Shown here: positions 17,801 to 23,995 of the stretch, piece after piece
How positions within the stretch are numbered: position 1 is the first letter of the stretch
Layout of the letters: each line of letters opens with the position of its first letter
Assembly: GCF_900111765.1 (NCBI RefSeq)
Contig: NZ_FOIB01000002.1
Coordinates: 124,001-188,000, forward strand
Direction of reading: 5' to 3'
Origin: Myxococcus fulvus
GTDB lineage: Bacteria > Myxococcota > Myxococcia > Myxococcales > Myxococcaceae
DNA: 64,000 nucleotides
Position numbers and translations under genes: made by a program
Notes under the pieces: generated by a model
What the model was told of the DNA's origin: nothing
The model's database searches: none
The model's input: the letters and a program-made list of their open reading frames with translations, nothing else

Positions 17801-18159
17801 TGTCGGGCAACCGGACCATGTACGGGTTCATCTATGAGGACGGCGTCACCAACGCCCCGCCCCCGGCCACCACCCTGACGGCGGAGCTGGGCCACGGCCC
17901 CAAGGACCAGGACCCGGGCGTGAGCACCGCCTGGACCTGGGTGGCCGGCACGGTGAACAGCGACCAGAACGGCGACGATGAGTACAAGGCCGACCTCCCG
18001 GCCAACGCGGCGTTGAACCACGGCTACGTGTGGCGCTTCCGCGTGGCCACCGGCCCCTACTGCTACGGGGACTGGCAGGAGGGTGGCGTCCCGGGCGGCT
18101 CGACCAACGGCCTGGCCCCCGAAGACATGGGCACGGTCGACGTCGCTCCCGCTCCCTAG
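14854..18159 (+). CDS. Large lipoprotein with IPT/TIG domain and seven beta-sandwich-like repeats
   Basis: 1101 residues. Lipoprotein signal with Cys near residue 19 (LLAVACGDD). Residues about 33-120 form an IPT/TIG domain (REITPSGGPIAGNTLINVYGSGF). Then come seven related units of about 120-150 residues. The core units share a (W/F/Y)C(K/R)L start, GVT-x-GxGxGxG, (L/V)GYGP, NNDE(W/F), LPNPGT and a closing CD-x-DG. The paired Cys in each unit could form a disulfide. Similar GVT...GYGP...WTYCD phrases, as I recall, occur beside amylolytic domains in secreted proteins, so carbohydrate binding is a reasonable inference but not shown. It lies 6 bp after malG, the last gene of the importer operon, and may be a surface glucan-binding protein. 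Confidence 0.85.
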   Translation: MSRCLRSLLLVLPLLAVACGDDKEGNQPSEQTAPTVREITPSGGPIAGNTLINVYGSGFKDGAKLYLGEQEALRVVVVNAFRIYGYSPTATTAQVDVRVVNPDGAYGVLVKGFTYEGPPGRNIDQAEVINGNTEAVSGGQPVGVLVRGAITVAGLTRGVGQGGGVRAQVGFAPADSALLQQDSYTWEEATYEGDSDSGEADIYKGNVLLQPAIGGESREWVITIRFSIDGGTTWVMADGDGMANGVAENMLRRVFISRPRVDYCKLGPDGNRANPELFYRPTDTTLLKVAGQVYAAGITQGAGAGSGLVAQLGYGPVDSDPRDSAAWTWIPAVYKAEHGNNDEWEAELPNPGTEGQYKLAFRFSISENAWRVCDADGVNDSTEGELTFSLAKLGTLTVGTEAPKPPVSWCKIGEDQKDPEVINYQTTQTSGFKTVYAQVHMPGVTDKVGAGPGLSGQLGWGPAGEDPRTSQLWNWSTALAFNKDNFQVNDEWKATLPNPGTNGEYRYAVRFSGNGGPVRVCDGNGVDDGGQEFELDKLGQLTVTGEVVVPKVIGFCKLGPSDNPNPETVTYAAGAAATRKVLAQVFVQGVTTGAGAGTGIVGQLGWGPAGENPATSAQWNWATTAAYKDESGNNDQFETTLPNPGAVGSYRFTYRFKVNDGAYLLCDSDGNSGGATGFDPTKTGTLTVSAAQDISVNWCKLGGESNGPPPSEVYQVGQAPIDIYAQVYMEGVTPGTGGGTGIQGEVGYGPETDEPTAASWQWTTTGVAFNRESGGGNNDEWKAALPNPGTVGRYKFAIRFNVNGGAYRYCDADGLDNGFTLEQAGTLTVQAPTAADFCRLQSVSGTTVGSGDAVSVTGRVRLAGVTNGAGAGTGLQVQVGLGNADVDASTTPASFTWKAATYAREAEGEADTDEFTAELRPAYTTARAVSLRYSTDGSAWTYCDKDGSDVGGYSQGQQHALTVGNHSGIDYCRLQWPRKLSDLSGNRTMYGFIYEDGVTNAPPPATTLTAELGHGPKDQDPGVSTAWTWVAGTVNSDQNGDDEYKADLPANAALNHGYVWRFRVATGPYCYGDWQEGGVPGGSTNGLAPEDMGTVDVAPAP

Positions 18160-18168
18160 GCGGATGAC

Positions 18169-18211
18169 TCACCGACCGCACGGGCGATTTCACGCTCCGC
18201 GCGGTCGGTGA
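18169..18211 (+). terminator. Inverted repeat terminating the importer operon
   Basis: Perfect 11-bp arms (18169-18179 and 18201-18211, TCACCGACCGC) with a 21-nt loop, ten bases after the stop codon of the repeat lipoprotein. There is no U-tract. Position between an operon end and the tRNA promoter supports a termination role. Confidence 0.5.
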
Positions 18212-18241
18212 CGGAATGATCAGGGCCCTGGAAACGTATGC

Positions 18242-18268
18242 TTGACAGTGGAGGGGGCCACTTATAAA
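18242..18268 (+). promoter_or_regulatory. Strong sigma-70-type promoter of the tRNA pair
   Basis: TTGACA at 18242-18247 and TATAAA at 18263-18268 (15-bp spacer; 17 bp if TAAAAG at 18265 is taken as the -10). This near-consensus pair in otherwise GC-rich DNA lies about 33 bp before the first tRNA, as expected for a stable-RNA promoter. Confidence 0.75.
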
Positions 18269-18300
18269 AGCCCCCCCATCGCAACGCGGAACACGCCCTC

Positions 18301-18372
18301 GGGCGGATAGCTCAGCGGCAGAGCGTCGCCCTTACAAGGCGAGGGTCACAGGTTCAATCCCTGTTCCGCCCA
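18301..18372 (+). tRNA. tRNA-Val (anticodon UAC)
   Basis: Full cloverleaf: acceptor GGGCGGA pairs with TCCGCCC (18365-18371), discriminator A at 18372, anticodon stem TCGCC/GGCGA with loop CTTACAA giving anticodon TAC at 18333-18335, and T-arm ACAGG-TTCAATC-CCTGT. The 3' CCA is not encoded. Confidence 0.96.
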
Positions 18373-18383
18373 TGGTTTTTTTT

Positions 18384-18697
<314 letters not shown>

Positions 18698-19027
18698 CAC
18701 GGCTCCTACGTTCGAACGAAGGCCCGCAGCCTGCCCGCCATGCCCATGCAGCCACGGGACGAGCCATGCGCGCAGCCGCCGACAGTGGCGGTGGCCTCGG
18801 TGTTCGCCGTCAATCGGGACAGGGACGCCGCCACTGCATAGACATTGAAACGCGAGCGTCCGCGTTACATCGATACCCGCGTGTACCGCGACGGCGCTTC
18901 GACAGCAGTCCCCAGCACCCTCGAGCAGCGTGAAGTCAGCTCGACGGCTCGCCCGGAGTGCCCGCCAGTGAGCGGTGAACATTCACGTATAGTCGAACCA
19001 CCTGAGCCGTGCTACGCCAGCCACGAC
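18698..19027. other. 330-bp non-coding gap
   Basis: Lies between the small secreted-peptide start and the zinc-motif gene. Frames open here lack ribosome sites and family features. A good -10 box, TATAGT, is at 18988-18993 with no clear -35; it would start RNA about 28 bp before the zinc-motif gene. Confidence 0.4.
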
Positions 19028-19687
19028 ATGCCTAGAGCCCGTCGCGTTTCCCCCTCCCCCCGAAACACCCGCTCTCAGCCCGCGCGCGGCGCTCCCTCGG
19101 CGACGCCGTCCCTGGATGAGGCTTTCCAGTCCATCGTGCAGGGCGCCGTGCAGGAGTCGTTCGCCTCGCTGGTGGCCTCGCTGCGCCGCCTGTCCGAGCG
19201 CATGAGCGGGCAACCCATCACCACGCCGCGCGCGGCCCCCAAGGCCCCCGTCGCGCCCCAGCCTCCCCCCAAGGTGGAGGCCGTCGTCGAGCAGCCCGTC
19301 GCCTGCGCCGTCATCGGCTGTCGCCAGCCGGTCCGCACGCTCGGCTACTGCTCCGCGCACTACCAGAAGCGTCGCCAGATGATTGCGACAGGCCGGCTGC
19401 ACTCCGCCTGGGTGGAGCACGCCGCGCCGAACTCCCTTCCGGATGTCATCCTGTCGCGCCGCCGTCGCTCGGAGTCGCGTGAGGAGAAGCCCACTCCCGC
19501 GGCTGCTCCCGCCGCTCCCGCGGGCCCGCGCGTCTGGGTTCGCAAGAAGGGCCAGACGGCCGCCCAGGGCGACGACGCCACCAATCCGGCCACGCTGGCC
19601 GCGGCCCTGCGCGCGTCTGACGGCGACGCGGCGGACACGGTGAAGCGCTGGGCCGAGGAGTTCCTGGCGAACAAGCGTCGCAATTAG
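19028..19687 (+). CDS. Uncharacterised basic protein with a CxxxxC...CxxH putative zinc motif
   Basis: 219 residues from the ATG at 19028; a longer frame from TTG 18845 has an unconvincing extension. A helical segment (about 28-60, SLDEAFQSIVQGAVQESFASLVASLRRL) leads to an Ala-Pro linker. Then comes the compact motif CAVIGCRQPVRTLGYCSAHY, whose Cys-x4-Cys, Cys-x2-His spacing suits a small zinc knuckle followed by basic YQKRRQ. A basic patch (ILSRRRRSESREEK) and an Ala-rich tail with a helical end (TVKRWAEEFLANKRR) follow. The make-up suggests nucleic-acid binding. No name is assignable. A highly structured 3' region follows at 19704-19777. Confidence 0.75.
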   Translation: MPRARRVSPSPRNTRSQPARGAPSATPSLDEAFQSIVQGAVQESFASLVASLRRLSERMSGQPITTPRAAPKAPVAPQPPPKVEAVVEQPVACAVIGCRQPVRTLGYCSAHYQKRRQMIATGRLHSAWVEHAAPNSLPDVILSRRRRSESREEKPTPAAAPAAPAGPRVWVRKKGQTAAQGDDATNPATLAAALRASDGDAADTVKRWAEEFLANKRRN

Positions 19688-19703
19688 TTGCACGGACGCA
19701 CGA

Positions 19704-19777
19704 AGGCCCCGTGCTCACCCGGAGGAACGCGTCCCTCGCATCGCGAGTCGAGACGCTCCAAGGGAAGCGCGGGGCCT
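19704..19777 (+). terminator. Long nested hairpin after the zinc-motif gene
   Basis: Outer stem 19704-19715 (AGGCCCCGTGCT) pairs with 19766-19777 with one G-U. Inside are GCGTC/GACGC and an apical CTCGC-ATC-GCGAG hairpin. It begins 16 bp past the stop codon. It could be a terminator or a structured 3' RNA; there is no U-tract. Confidence 0.45.
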
Positions 19778-19902
19778 CACACCACCGGGTACAGTCCCGG
19801 GGGACACCCACGGCGACTTCCCAACCACAGCCAAGCCAGACACGGTCGACCACCCATCCCCGGGGGCCCGGCCCCGGAAACGAGCATCAACCCAGGTCCG
19901 GC

Positions 19903-20151
19903 TCAGGGACAGACGTAGGACTCTTCGATCCACTCCCCGCACACGCTCTTGCGGCACAGCGTGTAGTTGCACGCGTCACCGATGTAGCCACAACAGGCAA
20001 CGTCCGCGTCCGCCGTGCCCGAACACGTCACGCGCTTGGCCTCCTTGTAGGTCTCCGGCGACTGGTTGTCGTCGCACGAGTCCGAGTCACTGCCACATCC
20101 CGCCAGCACCATCAGCGGGACCGCCCACAGCATGCAAATGAGTCTTCGCAT
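19903..20151 (-). CDS. Small Cys-rich lipoprotein
   Basis: 82 residues. Signal with lipobox VLAGC (Cys about 19), then a short mature part of about 64 residues with eight further Cys (SCDDN, TCSG, ACCGYIGDACNYTLCRKSVCGEW, final VCP). Such an even Cys number suggests disulfide-bonded folding outside the inner membrane. The second residue after the lipid Cys is Ser, which favours outer-membrane sorting. A 17-bp palindrome lies just upstream of the start (20164-20180). Function unknown; myxobacterial genomes carry many such short lipoproteins. Confidence 0.82.
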   Translation of the reverse strand: MRRLICMLWAVPLMVLAGCGSDSDSCDDNQSPETYKEAKRVTCSGTADADVACCGYIGDACNYTLCRKSVCGEWIEESYVCP

Positions 20152-20163
20152 GCGTCACATAGA

Positions 20164-20180
20164 ACATGTCGACGACATGT
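20164..20180. promoter_or_regulatory. 17-bp palindrome upstream of the small lipoprotein gene
   Basis: ACATGTC-GAC-GACATGT, perfect 7-bp arms around a 3-bp centre, 13 bp upstream of the ATG at 20151. Symmetry and position suit a dimeric regulator site; a hairpin is too short to be a convincing terminator. Confidence 0.45.
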
Positions 20181-20304
20181 CTGGCCAGAGAACCTGGGTG
20201 AAGCCTGACCACTCCTTGCGCCACGAAACCATTTCTTGTGTCTCATTTTCAGAGAACACAGTGCAGCGGCAATTCGTGAGCACCGCGCCTGGCTCGTAAG
20301 CCTG

Positions 20305-21693
20305 TCAGAAGCGGGCCTGGAGCATCAGCGTAGCGCCCCACGCGCCCGCCTTGCTGAAGACGGGCTCCTCCACTCCCGTCACGCTGTCGCGGAACTCCGT
20401 CTGGTTGGGGTCATTCACATAGGAGATTTCGCCCACGACGCCGGCCACGCGTCCCAGGTCCCATCTCGCCGTGGCCTTCAGGGTGAGGACCGTGCCGCGG
20501 TCCTCGCCAGCCGGCAGCAGGGAGAGCTGGTTGCGGCCCTGGGTGATGAAGACTCTGCTCGGGACGGTCCCCCACGCGGAGCGGAAGGCCGCCGGCAAGG
20601 TGACACGCGCCATCAGGCCGGGCGTCAGGCCCCAGTCCGCCAGGTGGTAGTCCACGCCCAGCGAGCCGGAGACCTCGGCGCGAGCGTCCGCGTCGCGCGC
20701 GAAGGCCGTGAACGGAGGGAAGCCCGGCCCATCCAGCTGGACGAAGCTCGCCGTCCGGAACCAGGCCAGGGCATGGGCACGCCACGCCCCCAGCCGCAGC
20801 CGGCCATCCAGGGCCGCCGCATGAGACGTCTCGGCGAGCTTGCCGAAGCCTCCGGCCGGGTTCTCCAGGTCCTGGGAAATCAGGCTGCCCTCCAGCGAGA
20901 GCGACGCGGAGACCCCCGTCGAGGTCGCCGAGGGCGTGAAGAACCGCTCGAAGAACGTGGGGTCCCCCCGGAAGAGCGACAGGTCCACGTTGTCGCCAAT
21001 GGGCTCGCCCCGGCTCCAGAACACCCGAGCGGAGCCACCTCGCAGGATGACCGACAGCTCACGCCCCATGTTGGCCAACCCGGGACTGTCCCCCCGGTCC
21101 ACGTACATCCCTTCCAACTCCACCCGCAGCCCGGGCGCGAGTTCGACCTGTCCGCCCGCGAGCACCGCGTAGTGTCGCGCCCGCTCCAGCTCCCACGTCG
21201 TCAACTCCGCGGACTTGAGCGCCACGAAGGCCGCCCAGCGCTGACGCACGAGCCGCAACTCCACCGCGGGCTCGCTGCTGCTGTCACCGGAGGGAAAGAC
21301 GTCCCGCCCCCAGGTCACCGGGTAGACGGAGCCCAGGTACACCCGCGTGGAGCTCAGCGGAAAGACACTCAGCGCCAGGCTCTCCTCCGGAGCCCAGTCG
21401 GCGGGACGGTAGCGCAGCCGGAAGTTGCTCCCATTGTCCGCGAAGCTCACGCCCTGCGCGCTGTTGGCGTTCACGAAGAACGACAGCTCCGCCTCCGCGC
21501 GCAGCCCCGCCGTCAGCTCGGGCGAGCGCGCATCCAGCGCCGCGTTCCAGCTCGTCGTGGAGCCCGAACGGTCCACGTTCGGGTCACTCGCCAGGAAGGA
21601 CAGACGGGCCTGCCACGAGGGCACCTCCGGGGGTGACTCGGACACCTGGGGCACGGTCGACAACAGGGACAGCAGCAAGAGCGAAGGAGCCAT
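20305..21693 (-). CDS. Predicted outer-membrane beta-barrel protein
   Basis: 462 residues. Short signal (MAPSLLLLSLLSTVPQVS). The mature chain is built of alternating amphipathic strands (FRLRYRPADWAP, ELRLVRQRWAAFVALKSAEL, LRVELEGMYVDRGD, WGATLMLQARF) and ends in Arg-Phe, the usual barrel terminus. It has no Cys and no enzyme motif. It is alone on the minus strand, divergent from the alpha/beta hydrolase at 21944 across a spacer with a strong inverted repeat. Probably a porin or envelope scaffold of unknown substrate. Confidence 0.75.
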   Translation of the reverse strand: MAPSLLLLSLLSTVPQVSESPPEVPSWQARLSFLASDPNVDRSGSTTSWNAALDARSPELTAGLRAEAELSFFVNANSAQGVSFADNGSNFRLRYRPADWAPEESLALSVFPLSSTRVYLGSVYPVTWGRDVFPSGDSSSEPAVELRLVRQRWAAFVALKSAELTTWELERARHYAVLAGGQVELAPGLRVELEGMYVDRGDSPGLANMGRELSVILRGGSARVFWSRGEPIGDNVDLSLFRGDPTFFERFFTPSATSTGVSASLSLEGSLISQDLENPAGGFGKLAETSHAAALDGRLRLGAWRAHALAWFRTASFVQLDGPGFPPFTAFARDADARAEVSGSLGVDYHLADWGLTPGLMARVTLPAAFRSAWGTVPSRVFITQGRNQLSLLPAGEDRGTVLTLKATARWDLGRVAGVVGEISYVNDPNQTEFRDSVTGVEEPVFSKAGAWGATLMLQARF

Positions 21694-21765
21694 GGCGCGC
21701 CGCCTCTAGCACGCGCGACAGGCTTTGTCCGTTCGCGGTGCGAAATCCGCCGCGTCCGCGCGCTT

Positions 21766-21805
21766 CCGCTTCGCGAAACAATCCCAGCCATGTTTCGCGA
21801 AGCGG
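21766..21805. promoter_or_regulatory. 15-bp perfect inverted repeat in a divergent promoter region
   Basis: Arms CCGCTTCGCGAAACA (21766-21780) and its complement (21791-21805) with a 10-bp spacer, followed by AT-rich DNA at 21806-21850. Each arm itself contains the 8-bp palindrome TTCGCGAA. It lies 73 bp from the barrel start and 139 bp from the hydrolase start, so a shared operator is plausible. Confidence 0.5.
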
Positions 21806-21943
21806 AATAAATCATGGAATAACTGAACAGATAGAAAAATCAGATAGACACGACTCCAGGCGCGCCGCTTTGATTCCGGATGGGACGCCCGCGCCTGGGT
21901 TGCGCGGCGCTCCCATGACTGTCGACAACCACGAGGAGAAGTC

Positions 21944-22822
21944 ATGAAGAAGAGCGAGCTGAGCTTCCGTCTTGGATTGCTGCTGGCCCTGGCCTGGTCC
22001 TCCGCCGCGGGGGCGCAGGCGTTGAGCAGCTTCTCGGCGACGTACCGGGGAGGCGGCACGTCGCTGTGCGGCTCCACGTACAACCTGCGCGGCCAGGAGC
22101 CCGCGGCCTCGGGCAAGTACCCGGTGTTCATCTACACGGTGGGCACCACGGAGAACTATGACCACTCCTCGGCGCTGGCGGCGGTGGAGGAGATGGCGCA
22201 GCGCGGCTATGTCGCGGCCACCGTCGAGTATGACAACGCCACGTTCGGCTCGTGCTCCACGCTGACGGCCCGCTCGCGCTGCATCTTCGATGGCAGCCGG
22301 TCCACCAGCGCGGTGGGCACGCTGTGCTCGCGCGCCAAGGCGGACTGCTCGAAGGGAATCGTGGTGTCGGGCTTCAGCCAGGGCTCCATCATGGCCATCC
22401 TCGCCAAGAACCACGACTCGCGCGTGCAGGCCGCGTATGGCCTGGGCGCCGGTGTCCAGTACTCCATCTACAACCTGTCCTCCTGCGTCGCCAATGGCAA
22501 CCGCGCGCTGCCCAGCAGCCGCCTGCGCATCATCAACGGCGAGCAGGACGCCTTCGTCGGCCCGACGGAGTCCCAAGTGCGCGCGCAGAACACGGACACG
22601 ACGGGCTACTCCTGCCCGCTCGCCACGTCCTGCCTGCAGAGCAACGGCAGCGGCTGGTACATCATCAAGGACAGCCAGGTGGGGGACCTCAACGCCGACC
22701 ACTGCTACATGCGCACGGGCAGCTGCGTGGGGCTCCTGCTCGACACCACCTGGCGCTCGGGCAGCCAGCCCTGGTCCCTGCGCACCAACCTGAACTGGCT
22801 GACCCAGTTCACCACGCCCTGA
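21944..22822 (+). CDS. Secreted alpha/beta hydrolase
   Basis: 292 residues with a signal peptide (LGLLLALAWSSAAGAQA). The nucleophile elbow GFSQGS is near residue 145. Asp in NGEQDAFVGP (about 200) and His in ADHCYM (about 255) fit the other two triad members. At least eight Cys in the mature part suggest disulfides, consistent with export. It resembles secreted esterase/lipase or depolymerase-type hydrolases, but the substrate cannot be read from sequence. The ATG has a GAGGAG site directly upstream (about 21932-21937). A long GC-rich hairpin follows the stop codon. Confidence 0.85.
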   Translation: MKKSELSFRLGLLLALAWSSAAGAQALSSFSATYRGGGTSLCGSTYNLRGQEPAASGKYPVFIYTVGTTENYDHSSALAAVEEMAQRGYVAATVEYDNATFGSCSTLTARSRCIFDGSRSTSAVGTLCSRAKADCSKGIVVSGFSQGSIMAILAKNHDSRVQAAYGLGAGVQYSIYNLSSCVANGNRALPSSRLRIINGEQDAFVGPTESQVRAQNTDTTGYSCPLATSCLQSNGSGWYIIKDSQVGDLNADHCYMRTGSCVGLLLDTTWRSGSQPWSLRTNLNWLTQFTTP

Positions 22823-22847
22823 GCGTGCGTTCTGTTGAGTAATCCAT

Positions 22848-22883
22848 CCGCGCCCGCCTCGCGCATCCCGAGGCGTGGCGCGG
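22848..22883 (+). terminator. GC-rich hairpin after the secreted hydrolase gene
   Basis: Stem of 14 pairs: CCGCGCC-CGCCTCG (22848-22861) with CGAGGCG (22869-22875) and, past one bulged T, GGCGCGG (22877-22883). Loop of 7 nt. It lies 25 bp after the stop codon and 18 bp before the next start. Confidence 0.6.
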
Positions 22884-22901
22884 ATGTGTATGCCTCGCGC
22901 C

Positions 22902-23723
22902 ATGACCTCTTCCTCAAGCATCCTCATCCTGGGCGCGAGCGGCACCACCGGACGACGTGTCACCCGGCTCCTGCGCGGCCAGGGCCACTCCGTGCGAGCC
23001 GCCTCCCGGAACTCCGACATCCACTTCGACTGGACGGATTCGAGCACCTGGGAGGCCGCGCTCGGCGCGTCCTCGCGCCTGTACCTCATGGCGCCCCACG
23101 ACATGCCCTTCCCTCCGGAGTTCGTGTCGCTCGCCGTGTCCCGGAGCGTGCGCCGCATCGTGCTCCTGTCGAGCCAGGGCATCGAAATCATGGGGGACAA
23201 GCGCCTGATGGCCGCCGAGCGGCTGGTGCGCGGCGCGGGCGTGGAGTGGACCGTCATCCGCCCCGACTGGTTCAACCAGAACTTCGACGAGGGCTTCTTC
23301 CGCCCGTCCGTCCTCGCCGGACGCATCGCCCTGCCCGTCGGGGACACGAAGCAGGCCTTCGTCGACGCCGACGACATCGCCGCCGTCGTGGCCACCGCCC
23401 TGACGGAGGACGGCCACGCGGGCCGGAGCTACGACCTCAGCGGCCCCCGGGCCCTGGGCTTCGCCGAGGCCGCCGCCATCATCGGCCGCGCCGCCGAACG
23501 CGAGGTCCACTTCGCCGGCGACCCGGACACCTACCGCGCCGAGCAGAAGACGCTGGGGCTCCCCGACGAAGCCATCCAGGGCGCCATCCAGGCCTTCTCC
23601 GCCCTGAAGGAGCGCGGGGACGCCGCCCCCACCGACACGGTGCGCGCCGTCACCGGACGGGCCCCCAAGCCGTTCGAGACCTACGCCGCCGAGGCCGCGG
23701 CCTCCGGCGCCTGGGCCCCTTGA
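22902..23723 (+). CDS. NmrA-like NAD(P)-binding protein
   Basis: 273 residues from the ATG at 22902, which places the Rossmann motif LGASGTTGRR at residues 10-19. Later features fit the NmrA/atypical SDR group: SSRLYLMAPHD, RRIVLLSSQGIE in place of a Tyr-x3-Lys site, VEWTVIRPDWFNQNF and QAFVDADDIAAVVATAL. Known relatives are NAD(P)H:quinone reductases or redox sensors acting in the cytoplasm. It appears monocistronic. An upstream in-frame ATG at 22875 lies inside the preceding hairpin and is less likely. Confidence 0.88.
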   Translation: MTSSSSILILGASGTTGRRVTRLLRGQGHSVRAASRNSDIHFDWTDSSTWEAALGASSRLYLMAPHDMPFPPEFVSLAVSRSVRRIVLLSSQGIEIMGDKRLMAAERLVRGAGVEWTVIRPDWFNQNFDEGFFRPSVLAGRIALPVGDTKQAFVDADDIAAVVATALTEDGHAGRSYDLSGPRALGFAEAAAIIGRAAEREVHFAGDPDTYRAEQKTLGLPDEAIQGAIQAFSALKERGDAAPTDTVRAVTGRAPKPFETYAAEAAASGAWAP

Positions 23724-23745
23724 CAACCGGCACTTCCAATCGCAC

Positions 23746-23767
23746 GATTCAATCAGCTGATTGAATC
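23746..23767. promoter_or_regulatory. 22-bp perfect palindrome in the gap before the Tat-exported hydrolase
   Basis: Half-site GATTCAATCAG (23746-23756) is followed with no spacer by its exact complement (23757-23767). AT-rich and loopless, so better as a dimeric repressor site than as a terminator. A TTGACA at 23720-23725 lies just upstream. Confidence 0.55.
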
Positions 23768-23995
23768 CACCCCTCCGGGAGGCACGGGCGAGCCATGCCC
23801 TGGCCTCCCGTGCTCGTGCGCCGCGCGCCCGGGCCCTGTCGACGCCGACGTGTCACCTCGCGCCGCCCGCGCCTCGCTCCCCGTCTGTCTTCACCTCGCC
23901 ACGCGGGAATCATGTCTGTGATTTCCGCCGGGCGATGACAGAAATAAAGGGCCACGGTGTTCGAGCCTGCAATCCCTCACAGGAGATTGCACACC

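Noticed and set aside
13813..18021. Open frame of about 1400 codons on the minus strand opposite malG and the repeat lipoprotein gene
   Set aside because: Antisense shadow. The plus-strand frames have ribosome sites, overlaps and family motifs; the repeated look of this frame only mirrors the repeats on the other strand.
18845..19027. Upstream TTG start for the zinc-motif protein
   Set aside because: The extra 61 residues lack a ribosome site and a -10 box (18988-18993) lies inside them, so the ATG at 19028 is preferred.
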